DNA of 64,000 bases, from NCBI RefSeq assembly GCF_003626655.1, contig NZ_RBAN01000003.1, positions 806,001 through 870,000 on the forward strand. The letters run 5' to 3'. Under the pieces are notes generated by a model. The model searched no databases. It saw nothing but the letters and a program-made list of their open reading frames with translations, and was not told the origin of the DNA. The position numbers and the translations under genes were made by a program. Source of the stretch: Micromonospora costi. Lineage in GTDB: Bacteria > Actinomycetota > Actinomycetes > Mycobacteriales > Micromonosporaceae. The stretch's first letter is position 1. Each line of letters starts with the position of its first letter. Positions 1 to 6,722 of this stretch are shown here, one piece after another.

Positions 1-2
1 TG

Positions 3-398
3 GGCGACGTCGACCAGGAGGACTTCACCGCCACCGCCGCCGGTGAGGTGCGGTTCTGGGTGGTGGGCCCGACCCGCCGCCCCGAGGACGTCGACCCCGA
101 ACTGATCCGCTTCGCCGAGGAGATGGACCGGCGGGCGCTCGCCGCCGAGCTGGCGCTCAGCGCCGTCGAGGTCGGCGAACTCGACCCGCCCGCGATCGAC
201 CGGCTCGGCGAGCTGCGCGTCCCCGTACTGGTCGGTGTTGGCGCGGACGACCTCGCGGACATCCGGCGCCTGGCCGACCGCATCGCCGACGAGGCGCCGG
301 GAGGCGTACGGATGCCGGACATTCCGGACGCCGCCCACCTCGCACCGCTGGAGCGCCCCGAACCGGTCAACGCGGCGCTGCTCGACTTCCTGCCCTGA
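3..398 (+). CDS. alpha/beta-fold hydrolase, C-terminal part
   Basis: The reading frame is open from the left edge, so the N-terminus and nucleophile elbow lie outside the window. What remains, about 131 residues, is the C-terminal half of an alpha/beta hydrolase. A buried strand (VPVLVGVGADD) carries the acidic residue of the triad, and DAAHLAPLERP carries the likely catalytic histidine just before a terminal helix. This pattern is typical of small-molecule esterases and lactonases of the hydrolase superfamily. The substrate cannot be told. The gene converges with the asparaginase gene, with only 9 bases between the stops. Confidence 0.8.
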   Translation, partial: GDVDQEDFTATAAGEVRFWVVGPTRRPEDVDPELIRFAEEMDRRALAAELALSAVEVGELDPPAIDRLGELRVPVLVGVGADDLADIRRLADRIADEAPGGVRMPDIPDAAHLAPLERPEPVNAALLDFLP

Positions 399-407
399 GC
401 CGGCAGG

Positions 408-1367
408 TCACCAGAGGGGGCGGACCGCTCCGACCGGGACGCCCCCACCGAAGAGCGGCACCTCGGCGTACTCGGTGAGCACCGGGGCGTCGACGCCCAG
501 CCGCCGCAGCGCGGAGACGAGCACCGGGGTCCGGGCCCGGGCCGCGCCGTCGTCGATCTTCAGGGCCACCGCCCCGACGCCGGGCAGGGCCGCCGCGATC
601 ACACCCTCCGCGCCGACCTTGGCGAGCAGGCCGGGGATGCCACGCATCAGCCGGGTGTCGTCGGCCTGGGTGCCGCCCACGACCTCCGGGTACGCCCGCA
701 TGGCGTCGGCCACCGTCCGCGCCTCCGAGCCGACCTCGGCCGAGACCAGCCGGAGGAACGCCCCGGCCAGCCCGGTGAGCGAGACGGCGAGCACCGGCGC
801 GCCGCACCCGTCGACGCCGACGGCCGCCACCTCCTCGCCGGTGAACTCCTCGATCGCCGCCCGCAGCCGCTGCTGCAACGGGTGCTCGGGCCGCCAGTAG
901 CCGTCGACCGGCCAGCCATTGGCGCGGCAGGTGAGCAGCATCCCGCTGTGCTTGCCCGAGCAGTTCATCTGGATCCGGGTCGGTCCGCCCCCGGCGCGCA
1001 GCACCGCCGTCCGGGCCGCCTCCCCGACCGGCAGGTCCGGCGGGCAGTGCAGCGCCGACTCGTCCAGCCCGGCGCGGGCCAGCAACGCGCCGACCCGCTC
1101 CAGGTGGAAGTCCTCGCCCGCGTGGCTCGCCGAGACGAGCGCGAGGTCTGCCGGATCGGTCAACGACAGGCCGGCGCGGAGCATCCCGATCGCCTGCATG
1201 GGCTTGCTGGCCGATCGCGGGAAGACCGCCGAGACGACGTCACCGGCCGCGGCGACCGGTGCCCCGGAGGCGTCCAGCACCACGACCGACCCTCGGTGCA
1301 CTCCCTCGACGAACCCGGACCGGACCACCTCGGCGAGCGGCGCGCCGCCCTCGTACGTCTTTGCCAC
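408..1367 (-). CDS. asparaginase (type II-like, Rhizobium etli family)
   Basis: Protein of 319 residues related to the thermolabile asparaginase family (PF06089), which hydrolyses asparagine to aspartate and ammonia. Visible family blocks are FPRSASKPMQAI with its Ser-x-x-Lys, SASHAGEDFHL, MNCSGKHSGML and GVDGCGAP. In the R. etli enzyme the Cys and Lys of NCSGK and the Cys of DGCG bind zinc near the active site. No signal peptide is seen, so it should be cytoplasmic. The start is GTG with no Shine-Dalgarno; TACCGT at 1375-1380 ends 7 nt upstream, which suggests a leaderless mRNA. Substrate specificity within the family is inferred. Confidence 0.88.
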   Translation of the reverse strand: MAKTYEGGAPLAEVVRSGFVEGVHRGSVVVLDASGAPVAAAGDVVSAVFPRSASKPMQAIGMLRAGLSLTDPADLALVSASHAGEDFHLERVGALLARAGLDESALHCPPDLPVGEAARTAVLRAGGGPTRIQMNCSGKHSGMLLTCRANGWPVDGYWRPEHPLQQRLRAAIEEFTGEEVAAVGVDGCGAPVLAVSLTGLAGAFLRLVSAEVGSEARTVADAMRAYPEVVGGTQADDTRLMRGIPGLLAKVGAEGVIAAALPGVGAVALKIDDGAARARTPVLVSALRRLGVDAPVLTEYAEVPLFGGGVPVGAVRPLW

Positions 1368-1460
1368 GCTGTGGACGGTACCGACGGTGTGACGGCGGCC
1401 GGCGGCCGGGTGACCAGGTGGTACGGAAATCAGTGACAGGAGTGACCGTAGGGGCCGGCC

Positions 1461-2288
1461 TTACAGGCCGAGCAGCTCGCGGGCCTCGGCGGTGGTCAGC
1501 GGTGGGCGCTGGGCGAGCTGCGCGAAACCGACCGCGCGGGCGACCAGCTGCATGTTGGACTCCACCGGCCGGCCCTTGGCGTACGTCACCGTGTCCTCCA
1601 TGCCGACCCGCAGGTGGCCGCCGGTCGAGAGCGACGCGAGCAGGACCGGGATGGTGCTGCGGCCTATGCCGGTGGCCGAGAACGTGGTCCCCTCTGGGAG
1701 GTCCCGCAGCATCTGCCGCGCCGCCACCAGCGTCTCGGTGGTGCCCGGCATACCGCCCGGCACACCCATCACGAAGTCGACGTGCACGTGCCCGCCGTGC
1801 GGCAGCCCGTACCTGCCGAGGAGGCGCTGGAGCGCGGTCAGGTGGCCGAGGTCGAAGATCTCGTACTCCGGCACGACGCCGCGCTCCTGCATGCGCGTGT
1901 GCAGCTCGACGATGAACTCCCAGCGGTTGAGGAAGACGTCGTCGCCGAAGTTGACCGTGCCCATGGTGCAGGACGCCATGTCCGGCGCGGCGTCGAGCAC
2001 CGCGAGCCGGTCGGCCTCCGGGTCGGTGACGGCGCCGCCGGAGGAGAGCTGGACGATCAGGTCGGTGCTCTCCCGCAGCGCGGCCACCGTCTCCCGCAGC
2101 CGCCCCTGGTCGAGCGTCGGCCGGGCCTCGTCGTCACGGATGTGGACGTGGATCACGGCGGCGCCGAGCGCCTCGCACTCCTTCGCGGTGAGCAGCAGCT
2201 CGTCGAGGGTCACCGGCAGCGCGGGGACCTCCGCCTTGGCCGACTCGGCACCGGTGGGGGCAACGGTGATCAACGTCCCTGTCGTCAT
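1461..2288 (-). CDS. beta-keto acid cleavage enzyme (BKACE, DUF849)
   Basis: Protein of 275 residues from the family of 3-keto-5-aminohexanoate cleavage enzymes. These condense a beta-keto acid with acetyl-CoA to give an acetoacetyl product and a new CoA ester, using zinc. The metal-binding HVHIRDDE block (His-x-His) is near residue 50, and STGGHLRVGMEDT near the C-terminus is the strongly conserved GG-x-x-R-V-G segment. Many actinobacterial members have unknown keto-acid substrates, so a lysine-fermentation role should not be assumed. TAGGAT at 2295-2300 lies 6 nt before the ATG, indicating leaderless transcription. The gene is separate from asparaginase by 93 bases. Confidence 0.88.
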   Translation of the reverse strand: MTTGTLITVAPTGAESAKAEVPALPVTLDELLLTAKECEALGAAVIHVHIRDDEARPTLDQGRLRETVAALRESTDLIVQLSSGGAVTDPEADRLAVLDAAPDMASCTMGTVNFGDDVFLNRWEFIVELHTRMQERGVVPEYEIFDLGHLTALQRLLGRYGLPHGGHVHVDFVMGVPGGMPGTTETLVAARQMLRDLPEGTTFSATGIGRSTIPVLLASLSTGGHLRVGMEDTVTYAKGRPVESNMQLVARAVGFAQLAQRPPLTTAEARELLGL

Positions 2289-2364
2289 GCCCGGATCCTA
2301 GACGCCGCCCGAGCCCAGGTCGATCGCGCGACCGGCGCGCACCCGACCCCGCCCACCGCCCTGT

Positions 2365-2420
2365 TGATCAAGAGGTTTGCGTCGCGTCCGGCGCGGAATC
2401 CGACGCAAACCTCTTGATCA
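2365..2420. repeat. GATC-type intergenic hairpin 1
   Basis: Perfect 20-bp inverted repeat: arms 2365-2384 and 2401-2420, beginning TGATCAAGAGG, with a 16-base loop. It lies 40 bases beyond the YgfZ stop, on the downstream side, so it probably terminates the Fur-YgfZ transcript. It belongs to the hairpin family with GATC near the outer end found elsewhere in this window. No T-run follows. Confidence 0.75.
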
Positions 2421-2459
2421 CCGGGAGGGGGCGGGCGCGTGCGGCCTCCGGCGCCGGGG

Positions 2460-3572
2460 TCACTCCGGGTCGATGGCGGCGACCGTGGTGTCGATCATGA
2501 GGCGGGCGTCCTCGGGCACGTTGCGCTTGACGACCCCGAGGGCGATCTGGCCCAGCTCGTAGTGGTGCACGGCGGTGCCCACGAAGCCGACGGCCCGGCC
2601 GTCGAGGGTCACCGGCGTCCCGGCCACCGGCGGCTGGTCCGTGGTCACCCCGTCCAGGTGCAGCAGCACGAGCCGGCGCGGCGGCCGGCCCAGGTTGTGC
2701 ACGCGGGCCACCGTCTCCTGGCCCCGGTAGCAGCCCTTGTCGAGGTGCACCGCGGAGCCGATCAGGCCCACCTCGGCCGGGATGGTCCGGTGGTCGGTGT
2801 CGACACCGACCCGGGGCCGGCGGGCGGCCACCCGGATCGCCTCGTACGCCCAGAGCCCCGCGACCGGCACCCCGGCGCCGCGCAGCTCCGCGACCACCTG
2901 GTCCATCGTCTCCCGGGGGACCAGCAGGTCCACCCCGAGCGGCACGCGGCGCGCCCAGCCGCCCGCGGGCAGCGGCTTCACCGCGTACCGCACGCTCGGC
3001 CGCGCCGGCAGCTCACCGTGCCGGAACTTCGGGCCCGGCACCGCGACCGCGTCGGGCGCGGCCAGCCCGGTGACGCCGAGCGTCTCGAGCGCGCCCGGCG
3101 CCTCCGGCCCGACCAGGGAGAGCACGGCGTAGTCGGCGGTGGCGTCCCGCGGCTCGACCTTGCTGAAGAAGCGCATCTTCTCCAGGTACGTGAGCAGCCC
3201 GGTGGTCGCGCCCGGCTCGGTGTCCAGCCAGGTGGTCAGGCCGTCCTCGGCGACCATGGCGTGCTGCTCGATGTGCCCGTTCGGGGAGAGCACCAGCAAC
3301 TCGGTGCCCTCACCGGCGACCAGGTCGGCGAGGTGCTGCGAGGTGAGCGTGTGCAGCCAGCTGGCCCGCTCCTCGCCGGGCACCGCTACGACGCCCCGGT
3401 GCGACCGGTCGACCAGGCCGACGGCGGTGTCCAGGGCCCGCTGCTCGCGCATCGGGTCGCCGTAGTGGGCGGCGACGCCGCGTACGCCGGCCTCGGCGTG
3501 TACCGGCTCGGGCTGGTCGCGGCTGGCCTCGTCGATGCTCTCGACGGCCACCGCACCCGCGATGTCGATCAT
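2460..3572 (-). CDS. ygfZ: YgfZ/GcvT-like folate-binding protein
   Basis: Protein of 370 residues resembling YgfZ (CAF17/IBA57 family), a tetrahydrofolate-binding factor used in maturation and repair of iron-sulfur enzymes. The diagnostic KGCYRGQE motif near residue 270 is intact, including the reactive cysteine. The upstream part resembles the GcvT aminomethyltransferase fold (VPGEERASWLHTLTSQ). The chosen ATG at 3572 overlaps the stop of the Fur-type gene in an ATGA junction, so the two genes are translationally coupled. A longer in-frame extension exists upstream but lies inside the regulator. Coupling of an Fe-S maturation factor to a Fur-family regulator fits a metal or oxidative stress theme. 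Confidence 0.92.
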   Translation of the reverse strand: MIDIAGAVAVESIDEASRDQPEPVHAEAGVRGVAAHYGDPMREQRALDTAVGLVDRSHRGVVAVPGEERASWLHTLTSQHLADLVAGEGTELLVLSPNGHIEQHAMVAEDGLTTWLDTEPGATTGLLTYLEKMRFFSKVEPRDATADYAVLSLVGPEAPGALETLGVTGLAAPDAVAVPGPKFRHGELPARPSVRYAVKPLPAGGWARRVPLGVDLLVPRETMDQVVAELRGAGVPVAGLWAYEAIRVAARRPRVGVDTDHRTIPAEVGLIGSAVHLDKGCYRGQETVARVHNLGRPPRRLVLLHLDGVTTDQPPVAGTPVTLDGRAVGFVGTAVHHYELGQIALGVVKRNVPEDARLMIDTTVAAIDPE

Positions 3573-3997
3573 TCCTGGTCCCCGTTCTCGCAGCATGCGC
3601 AGACACCGAAGAGTGACACGTGCCCGATGTCGACGCGGAACCCCCGCTGGGCGGCCAGCTGCTCGGCGAGCGGCCGGAGCATCTCGGGGTCGATCTCGTC
3701 GATCGCGCCGCACTGCCGGCAGACCAGGTGCACGTGCTGGTGCTCCCCGGCGGCGTGATAGGTCGGCGAGCCGTGCGACAGGTGGGTGTGTGTCACCAGG
3801 CCGAGCCGTTCCAGCAGCTCCAGGGTGCGGTAGATGGTGGTGATGTTCACACCCGCGGCCACCTCACGCACGGCGGTGTGCACCTGCTCGGGCGTGGCGT
3901 GGCCGAGGTCCAGCACCGCCTGCAGGACGAGCTGCCGCTGCGCCGTCAGCCGCAGCCCACGGGAGCGGAGCATTTCCGCGAGGGAGGATTCGGACAC
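3569..3997 (-). CDS. Fur-family metal-responsive repressor
   Basis: Protein of about 142 residues with an N-terminal winged helix (RSRGLRLTAQRQLVLQAV, then ITTIYRTLELLERLGLV) and a C-terminal metal-binding domain. That domain carries HQHVHLVCRQCG and a terminal CACC pair, giving the Cys-x-x-Cys structural zinc site. Length and layout match Fur, Zur and Nur proteins. The sensed metal cannot be decided by eye. An ATG lies at 4000, but TATGAT at 4004-4009 is only 3 nt before it and exactly 6 nt before the GTG at 3997. Since leaderless starts are the rule here, I prefer 3997. The gene overlaps YgfZ by 4 bases and is divergent from the PabC-like gene. Confidence 0.9.
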   Translation of the reverse strand: MSESSLAEMLRSRGLRLTAQRQLVLQAVLDLGHATPEQVHTAVREVAAGVNITTIYRTLELLERLGLVTHTHLSHGSPTYHAAGEHQHVHLVCRQCGAIDEIDPEMLRPLAEQLAAQRGFRVDIGHVSLFGVCACCENGDQE

Positions 3998-4063
3998 CAT
4001 CCGATCATAGTTCGCCGTTCCGCCGGTCCCGGTTCACCTCGATGGCCGCTACGCTCGGCGGTC

Positions 4064-4930
4064 ATGGTGGCATCGAGGATCGCCGTGCTCGGTCGCGGCG
4101 CCGTCTCCGCCGGGGAGCCCGTGCTGCGCGGCGACGACCTGGGGGTGCTGCGCGGTGACGGGCTCTTCGAGACCATGCACCTGCGCGACGGGCAGCCCTG
4201 GCTGCGGGACGCGCATCTCGCCCGGCTCGCCCGCGCCGCGGCGGCTGTCGAGCTGGCGCTGCCCCCACGGGCGGTGCTGGTCGGGCTGCTCGACGCCGTC
4301 CGGGCGGGGTGGCCCGCCGACGTGGAGGGCGCGCTGCGACTCGTCTGCACCCGGGGGCCGGAGGGCGGTGGGCCCCCGACCGTGTACGCCACCCTCGCCG
4401 AGGTCCCCGCGGCGTCCCGCCGCGCCCGGGCGACGGGAATAACCGTGGCCACCCTGCCGCTCGGGGTGCCGGCGGCATCCCGGGTCGAGCTGGACTGGCT
4501 GCCGGCGGGAATCAAGTCGACGTCGTACGCGGTGAGCACGGCCGCCCGGCGCTGGGCGCAGCGGGCCGGCGTGGACGACGTCCTCTGGATCTCGTCCGAC
4601 GGCTATGCGCTGGAGGGCCCGACCGCCAACCTGGTGTGGCTGGCCGGCGACACCCTCTGCACGGTGCCCGCCGCCACCACGGGCATCCTGCCCGGCACCA
4701 CCGCCAACTGGCTGCTCGGCCACGCGGGCGACCTGGGCCTCACCGCCGCCGAGCGGATGGTCACCCCGTCGGAGCTGCGCGACGCCGACGGCCTGTGGTT
4801 CAGCTCGTCGGTGCGGGGCCTCGCCGAGGTCACCGCCCTGGACGGCGAGGCGCGGCCCCGCTCGGCGCACACCGCGGCCCTGCAGAAGCTCCTCGGGTTC
4901 CCCGTCCCCGCCGACGCCGACCGGCCCTGA
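4064..4930 (+). CDS. aminotransferase class IV, probable aminodeoxychorismate lyase
   Basis: PLP enzyme of 288 residues in fold type IV, which includes aminodeoxychorismate lyase (PabC), branched-chain and D-amino-acid transaminases. The early block GDDLGVLRGDGLFETM is typical of PabC-like members. The Schiff-base lysine is in WLPAGIKSTSYA, and EGPTANLVW is the conserved segment that follows. The likely job is releasing pyruvate to make 4-aminobenzoate for folate. That fits loosely with the folate-binding YgfZ gene across the divergent promoter. TACGCT at 4050-4055 lies 8 nt before the ATG with no Shine-Dalgarno. Transaminase activity on another substrate is possible. Confidence 0.85.
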   Translation: MVASRIAVLGRGAVSAGEPVLRGDDLGVLRGDGLFETMHLRDGQPWLRDAHLARLARAAAAVELALPPRAVLVGLLDAVRAGWPADVEGALRLVCTRGPEGGGPPTVYATLAEVPAASRRARATGITVATLPLGVPAASRVELDWLPAGIKSTSYAVSTAARRWAQRAGVDDVLWISSDGYALEGPTANLVWLAGDTLCTVPAATTGILPGTTANWLLGHAGDLGLTAAERMVTPSELRDADGLWFSSSVRGLAEVTALDGEARPRSAHTAALQKLLGFPVPADADRP

Positions 4931-4981
4931 TCGCCCGGTGGGCGTCTCCGCCCGTGACTCCGCCGGCGAGGAACGGGCGCC

Positions 4982-5587
4982 TCAACCTCCGACGCGGATG
5001 AGGCGTGCCGACAGGTGCGGGTTGAGCCCCTGGCCGACCGCGGCCATCTCCTGGGCGTAGAGCAGGGCGCCCTCGACGATGCCGAAGAGCCGGTGCCCCG
5101 CCGTGACCTCCTTGGCCGTCGCCGTCCGCACCACGGCGTCGGTGACCAGCTCGACCTGCGTGCCGCTGCGCCGGCCGAGGTACAGCTCCATGACCCCGGT
5201 CGGGGTCATGAGCGTGACCTCGAGCTCGTCCGTGGCGCGGTCACCGTCGAACACCGGACGCCACCAGCCGACCTCGCGGCCGGCCGGGCGCACCGGGCGG
5301 CTCTGCTCGTCGAGGATCCACGCCCGCGACTCGTAGAACAGGAAGGGCCGCCCGTCGTGGCTGATCCGGATCTCCTGCGCGAAGTCGAAGTCCTCGATCG
5401 TCGGGTAACCGCCCCGCCCGCGGCCACGCCACACCCCGATGTAGGGCAGCAGGCCGTCCAGGGCCGGGTGCAGCTTCGGGCCGACGCGCAGGTCGTGGCT
5501 CTCCTCGTACGGGTACGGGTCGACCGGCGGCGCGTTCAGCCACGGTGGCGGCTGCAGCGGGTTGTCATCCGACGGGTTCGCGCTCAC
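4982..5587 (-). CDS. nitrobindin / FABP-family heme-binding protein (peroxynitrite isomerase type)
   Basis: Protein of 201 residues with a small beta-barrel of the nitrobindin (DUF1794, THAP4-like) family. The family signature G-x-W-x-G-x-G appears as GVWRGRGRGGYP near residue 50. Family members bind ferric heme through a C-terminal histidine and isomerise peroxynitrite to nitrate; a matching region is GQGLNPHLSARL at the end. The first 40 residues are proline-rich and probably flexible. The start is a GTG inside a 59-bp tandem repeat that supplies its ribosome binding site (GGAG, 5 nt upstream). It appears to form an operon with a tiny membrane protein gene through two repeat-encoded peptides. 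Confidence 0.88.
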   Translation of the reverse strand: MSANPSDDNPLQPPPWLNAPPVDPYPYEESHDLRVGPKLHPALDGLLPYIGVWRGRGRGGYPTIEDFDFAQEIRISHDGRPFLFYESRAWILDEQSRPVRPAGREVGWWRPVFDGDRATDELEVTLMTPTGVMELYLGRRSGTQVELVTDAVVRTATAKEVTAGHRLFGIVEGALLYAQEMAAVGQGLNPHLSARLIRVGG

Positions 5588-5646
5588 CGGGTCTCCTTCG
5601 CTCGCGACTGCGGGGCTCGCAAACCCGGCTCACTCCTCGCGCTCAC
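5584..5646 (-). CDS. 20-residue repeat-encoded peptide, copy next to nitrobindin
   Basis: Mini-ORF of 20 codons starting at a GTG inside the 59-bp repeat and ending in a TGA at 5584-5586. That TGA overlaps the nitrobindin GTG as GTGA. The peptide is basic (MSARSEPGLRAP, then QSRAKETR). It has the same GGAG ribosome site as the nitrobindin gene, because both sites are repeat copies. It may work as a translational-coupling leader, or may simply be a by-product of repeat expansion. No homology is known to me. Confidence 0.4.
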   Translation of the reverse strand: MSARSEPGLRAPQSRAKETR

Positions 5647-5705
5647 CGGGTCTCCTTCGCTCGCGACTGCGGGGCTCGCAAACCCGGCTCACTCCTCGCG
5701 CTCAC
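5643..5705 (-). CDS. 20-residue repeat-encoded peptide, upstream copy
   Basis: Second identical 20-codon mini-ORF in the 59-bp array. Its GTG (5703-5705) overlaps the stop of the small membrane protein gene. Its own TGA (5643-5645) overlaps the GTG of the next copy. The chain is therefore membrane protein, peptide, peptide, nitrobindin, each joined by a 4-base GTGA overlap. Whether the peptide is made and kept is unknown. Confidence 0.4.
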   Translation of the reverse strand: MSARSEPGLRAPQSRAKETR

Positions 5706-5866
5706 CGGGTCTCCTTCGCTCGCGACTGCGGGGCTCGCAAACCCGGCTCACTCCTCGCGCTCAACCAGTTTCCTCTCGAGATGCGTACGGCCAGGTAGAT
5801 CAGGCCACCGGCGAGCGCGCCCAGGCCGGCGACCAGCAGGCTGACGAACCCGATCTCGGTAACCAT
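5702..5866 (-). CDS. single-pass small membrane protein with repeat-derived tail
   Basis: Protein of 54 residues. Residues about 5-28 (FVSLLVAGLGALAGGLIYLA) form one membrane span, followed by the basic stretch RISRGNW. The last 20 residues are encoded by the first 59-bp repeat copy, read in frame from a TTG at 5762-5764 where later copies have GTG. The natural protein may therefore once have ended near the Trp. ATG 5866 is preferred over ATG 5875 because TAGGAT at 5874-5879 lies 7 nt upstream, indicating a leaderless start. It is divergent from the DsrE gene and leads into the nitrobindin gene. Function is unknown. Confidence 0.65.
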   Translation of the reverse strand: MVTEIGFVSLLVAGLGALAGGLIYLAVRISRGNWLSARSEPGLRAPQSRAKETR

Positions 5867-5873
5867 CGCGGCC

Positions 5874-5883
5874 ATCCTATGCT
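5874..5883. promoter_or_regulatory. overlapping divergent -10 hexamers
   Basis: TATGCT on the plus strand (5878-5883) stands 7 nt before the DsrE ATG. TAGGAT on the minus strand (5874-5879) stands 7 nt before the small membrane protein ATG. The two hexamers share two bases, so both promoters cannot be occupied together. Confidence 0.55.
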
Positions 5884-5890
5884 GGGCGGC

Positions 5891-6253
5891 ATGGCGCGCA
5901 CTCTCGTCGTCAAGGCCACCGCGGGGGCGGACGCCCCGGAGCGGTGCGCCCAGGCGTTCACGGTCGCGGCGACGGCGGCCGCGGCCGGTGTGGAGGTCTC
6001 CCTCTGGCTGACCGGCGAATCCACCTGGTTCGCGCTGCCCGGCCGGGCCGAGGAGTTCGAGCTGCCGCACTCCGCCCCGCTGGCCGAGTTGCTGCACGTC
6101 CTGCTCACCACCGGCACGGTCACGGCCTGCACCCAGTGCGCGGCCCGCCGGGAGATCGGCCCGGACGACGTGCTCCCGGGCGTACGGATCGCCGGGGCCG
6201 CCGTCTTCGTCGAAGAGGCTATGGCCGAGGGCGCGCAGGCCCTCGTCTACTGA
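5891..6253 (+). CDS. DsrE-family protein
   Basis: Protein of 120 residues with the DsrE/DsrF/TusD-like fold. It begins with a short strand (TLVVKATAGADAPERCAQAF) and has a conserved helix-strand middle. CTQCAARREIG near residue 80 puts two cysteines at the place where DsrE-like proteins hold a sulfur-carrying Cys. Relatives act in sulfur relay or bind other soluble partners. Many actinobacterial copies have no known partner, and no dsr or tus genes are nearby. The start follows TATGCT with a 7-nt gap and no Shine-Dalgarno, so the mRNA is probably leaderless. Confidence 0.8.
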   Translation: MARTLVVKATAGADAPERCAQAFTVAATAAAAGVEVSLWLTGESTWFALPGRAEEFELPHSAPLAELLHVLLTTGTVTACTQCAARREIGPDDVLPGVRIAGAAVFVEEAMAEGAQALVY

Positions 6254-6341
6254 CTCCACCTCGTCCACCTGCCGAAATGTCCGGTACAGGCGGACTGCCG
6301 ATACTCACCCGACATGTCCGGCAGCTGCCTACGATTCGGAT

Positions 6342-6722
6342 GTGAGCGAGGCGATCGAGCGGTTCTTCGAATCGCTGCCCGCGCGCGCCCCCGAGGTCCT
6401 GCGAGGGCTGCTGAGCGGCGCCCTCCAGATCGACCTCGCCACCGGCCAGGAGACCCAGCACTGGCTGGTGCGGATGCGGCCCGGCGAGATCGAGGTCGGC
6501 CGCCACCGCGGGCCAGCCGACGCCATCTGGTACAGCAGCGCGGACCTGTTCGAGCGGCTGGTGACCGGTGAGGCGCAGGGCGTCGCCGCGGTGCTGCGCA
6601 ACGAGAGCACGTTCAGCGGGAACGTCGTGCTCTTCCTGGCCTTCCGGCGGTTCTTCCCCGATCCGCCGGGCACCCGCGACCCCCGCGAGGTGGCTCGACG
6701 GCAGACCGGACGGCTGGCGTGA
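6342..6722 (+). CDS. SCP2 sterol-binding-domain-like protein
   Basis: Protein of 126 residues resembling the sterol carrier protein 2 fold: an N-terminal amphipathic helix (AIERFFESLPARAPEVLRGL), a five-strand sheet with the exchange WLVRMRPGEIEV, and a late helix ahead of the variable C-terminus. These small stand-alone SCP2-like proteins are thought to hold hydrophobic ligands. The ligand is unknown. Start GTG 6342 follows TACGAT with a 6-nt gap. The stop overlaps the start of the debranching-type enzyme gene in a GTGA junction, so the two are coupled, an unexplained pairing with carbohydrate metabolism. Confidence 0.72.
   Translation: MSEAIERFFESLPARAPEVLRGLLSGALQIDLATGQETQHWLVRMRPGEIEVGRHRGPADAIWYSSADLFERLVTGEAQGVAAVLRNESTFSGNVVLFLAFRRFFPDPPGTRDPREVARRQTGRLA

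Larger units (their letters stand above)
5578..5763 (-). repeat. 59-bp tandem repeat, three copies, each with RBS and start codon
   Basis: Three identical 59-bp units (5581-5639, 5640-5698, 5699-5757) with short flanking matches. Read on the minus strand, each unit carries GGAG followed 5 nt later by GTG. The 59-bp period shifts the frame, so the stop of each mini-ORF overlaps the GTG of the next copy (GTGA). Each unit also has an internal short inverted pair, CCGGGT and ACCCGG. The last copy supplies the start of the nitrobindin gene. There are no unique spacers, so this is not a CRISPR array. Confidence 0.95.

Noticed and set aside
5578..5763. CRISPR-like appearance of the 59-bp array
   Set aside because: Copies abut directly, with no unique spacers and no cas genes.
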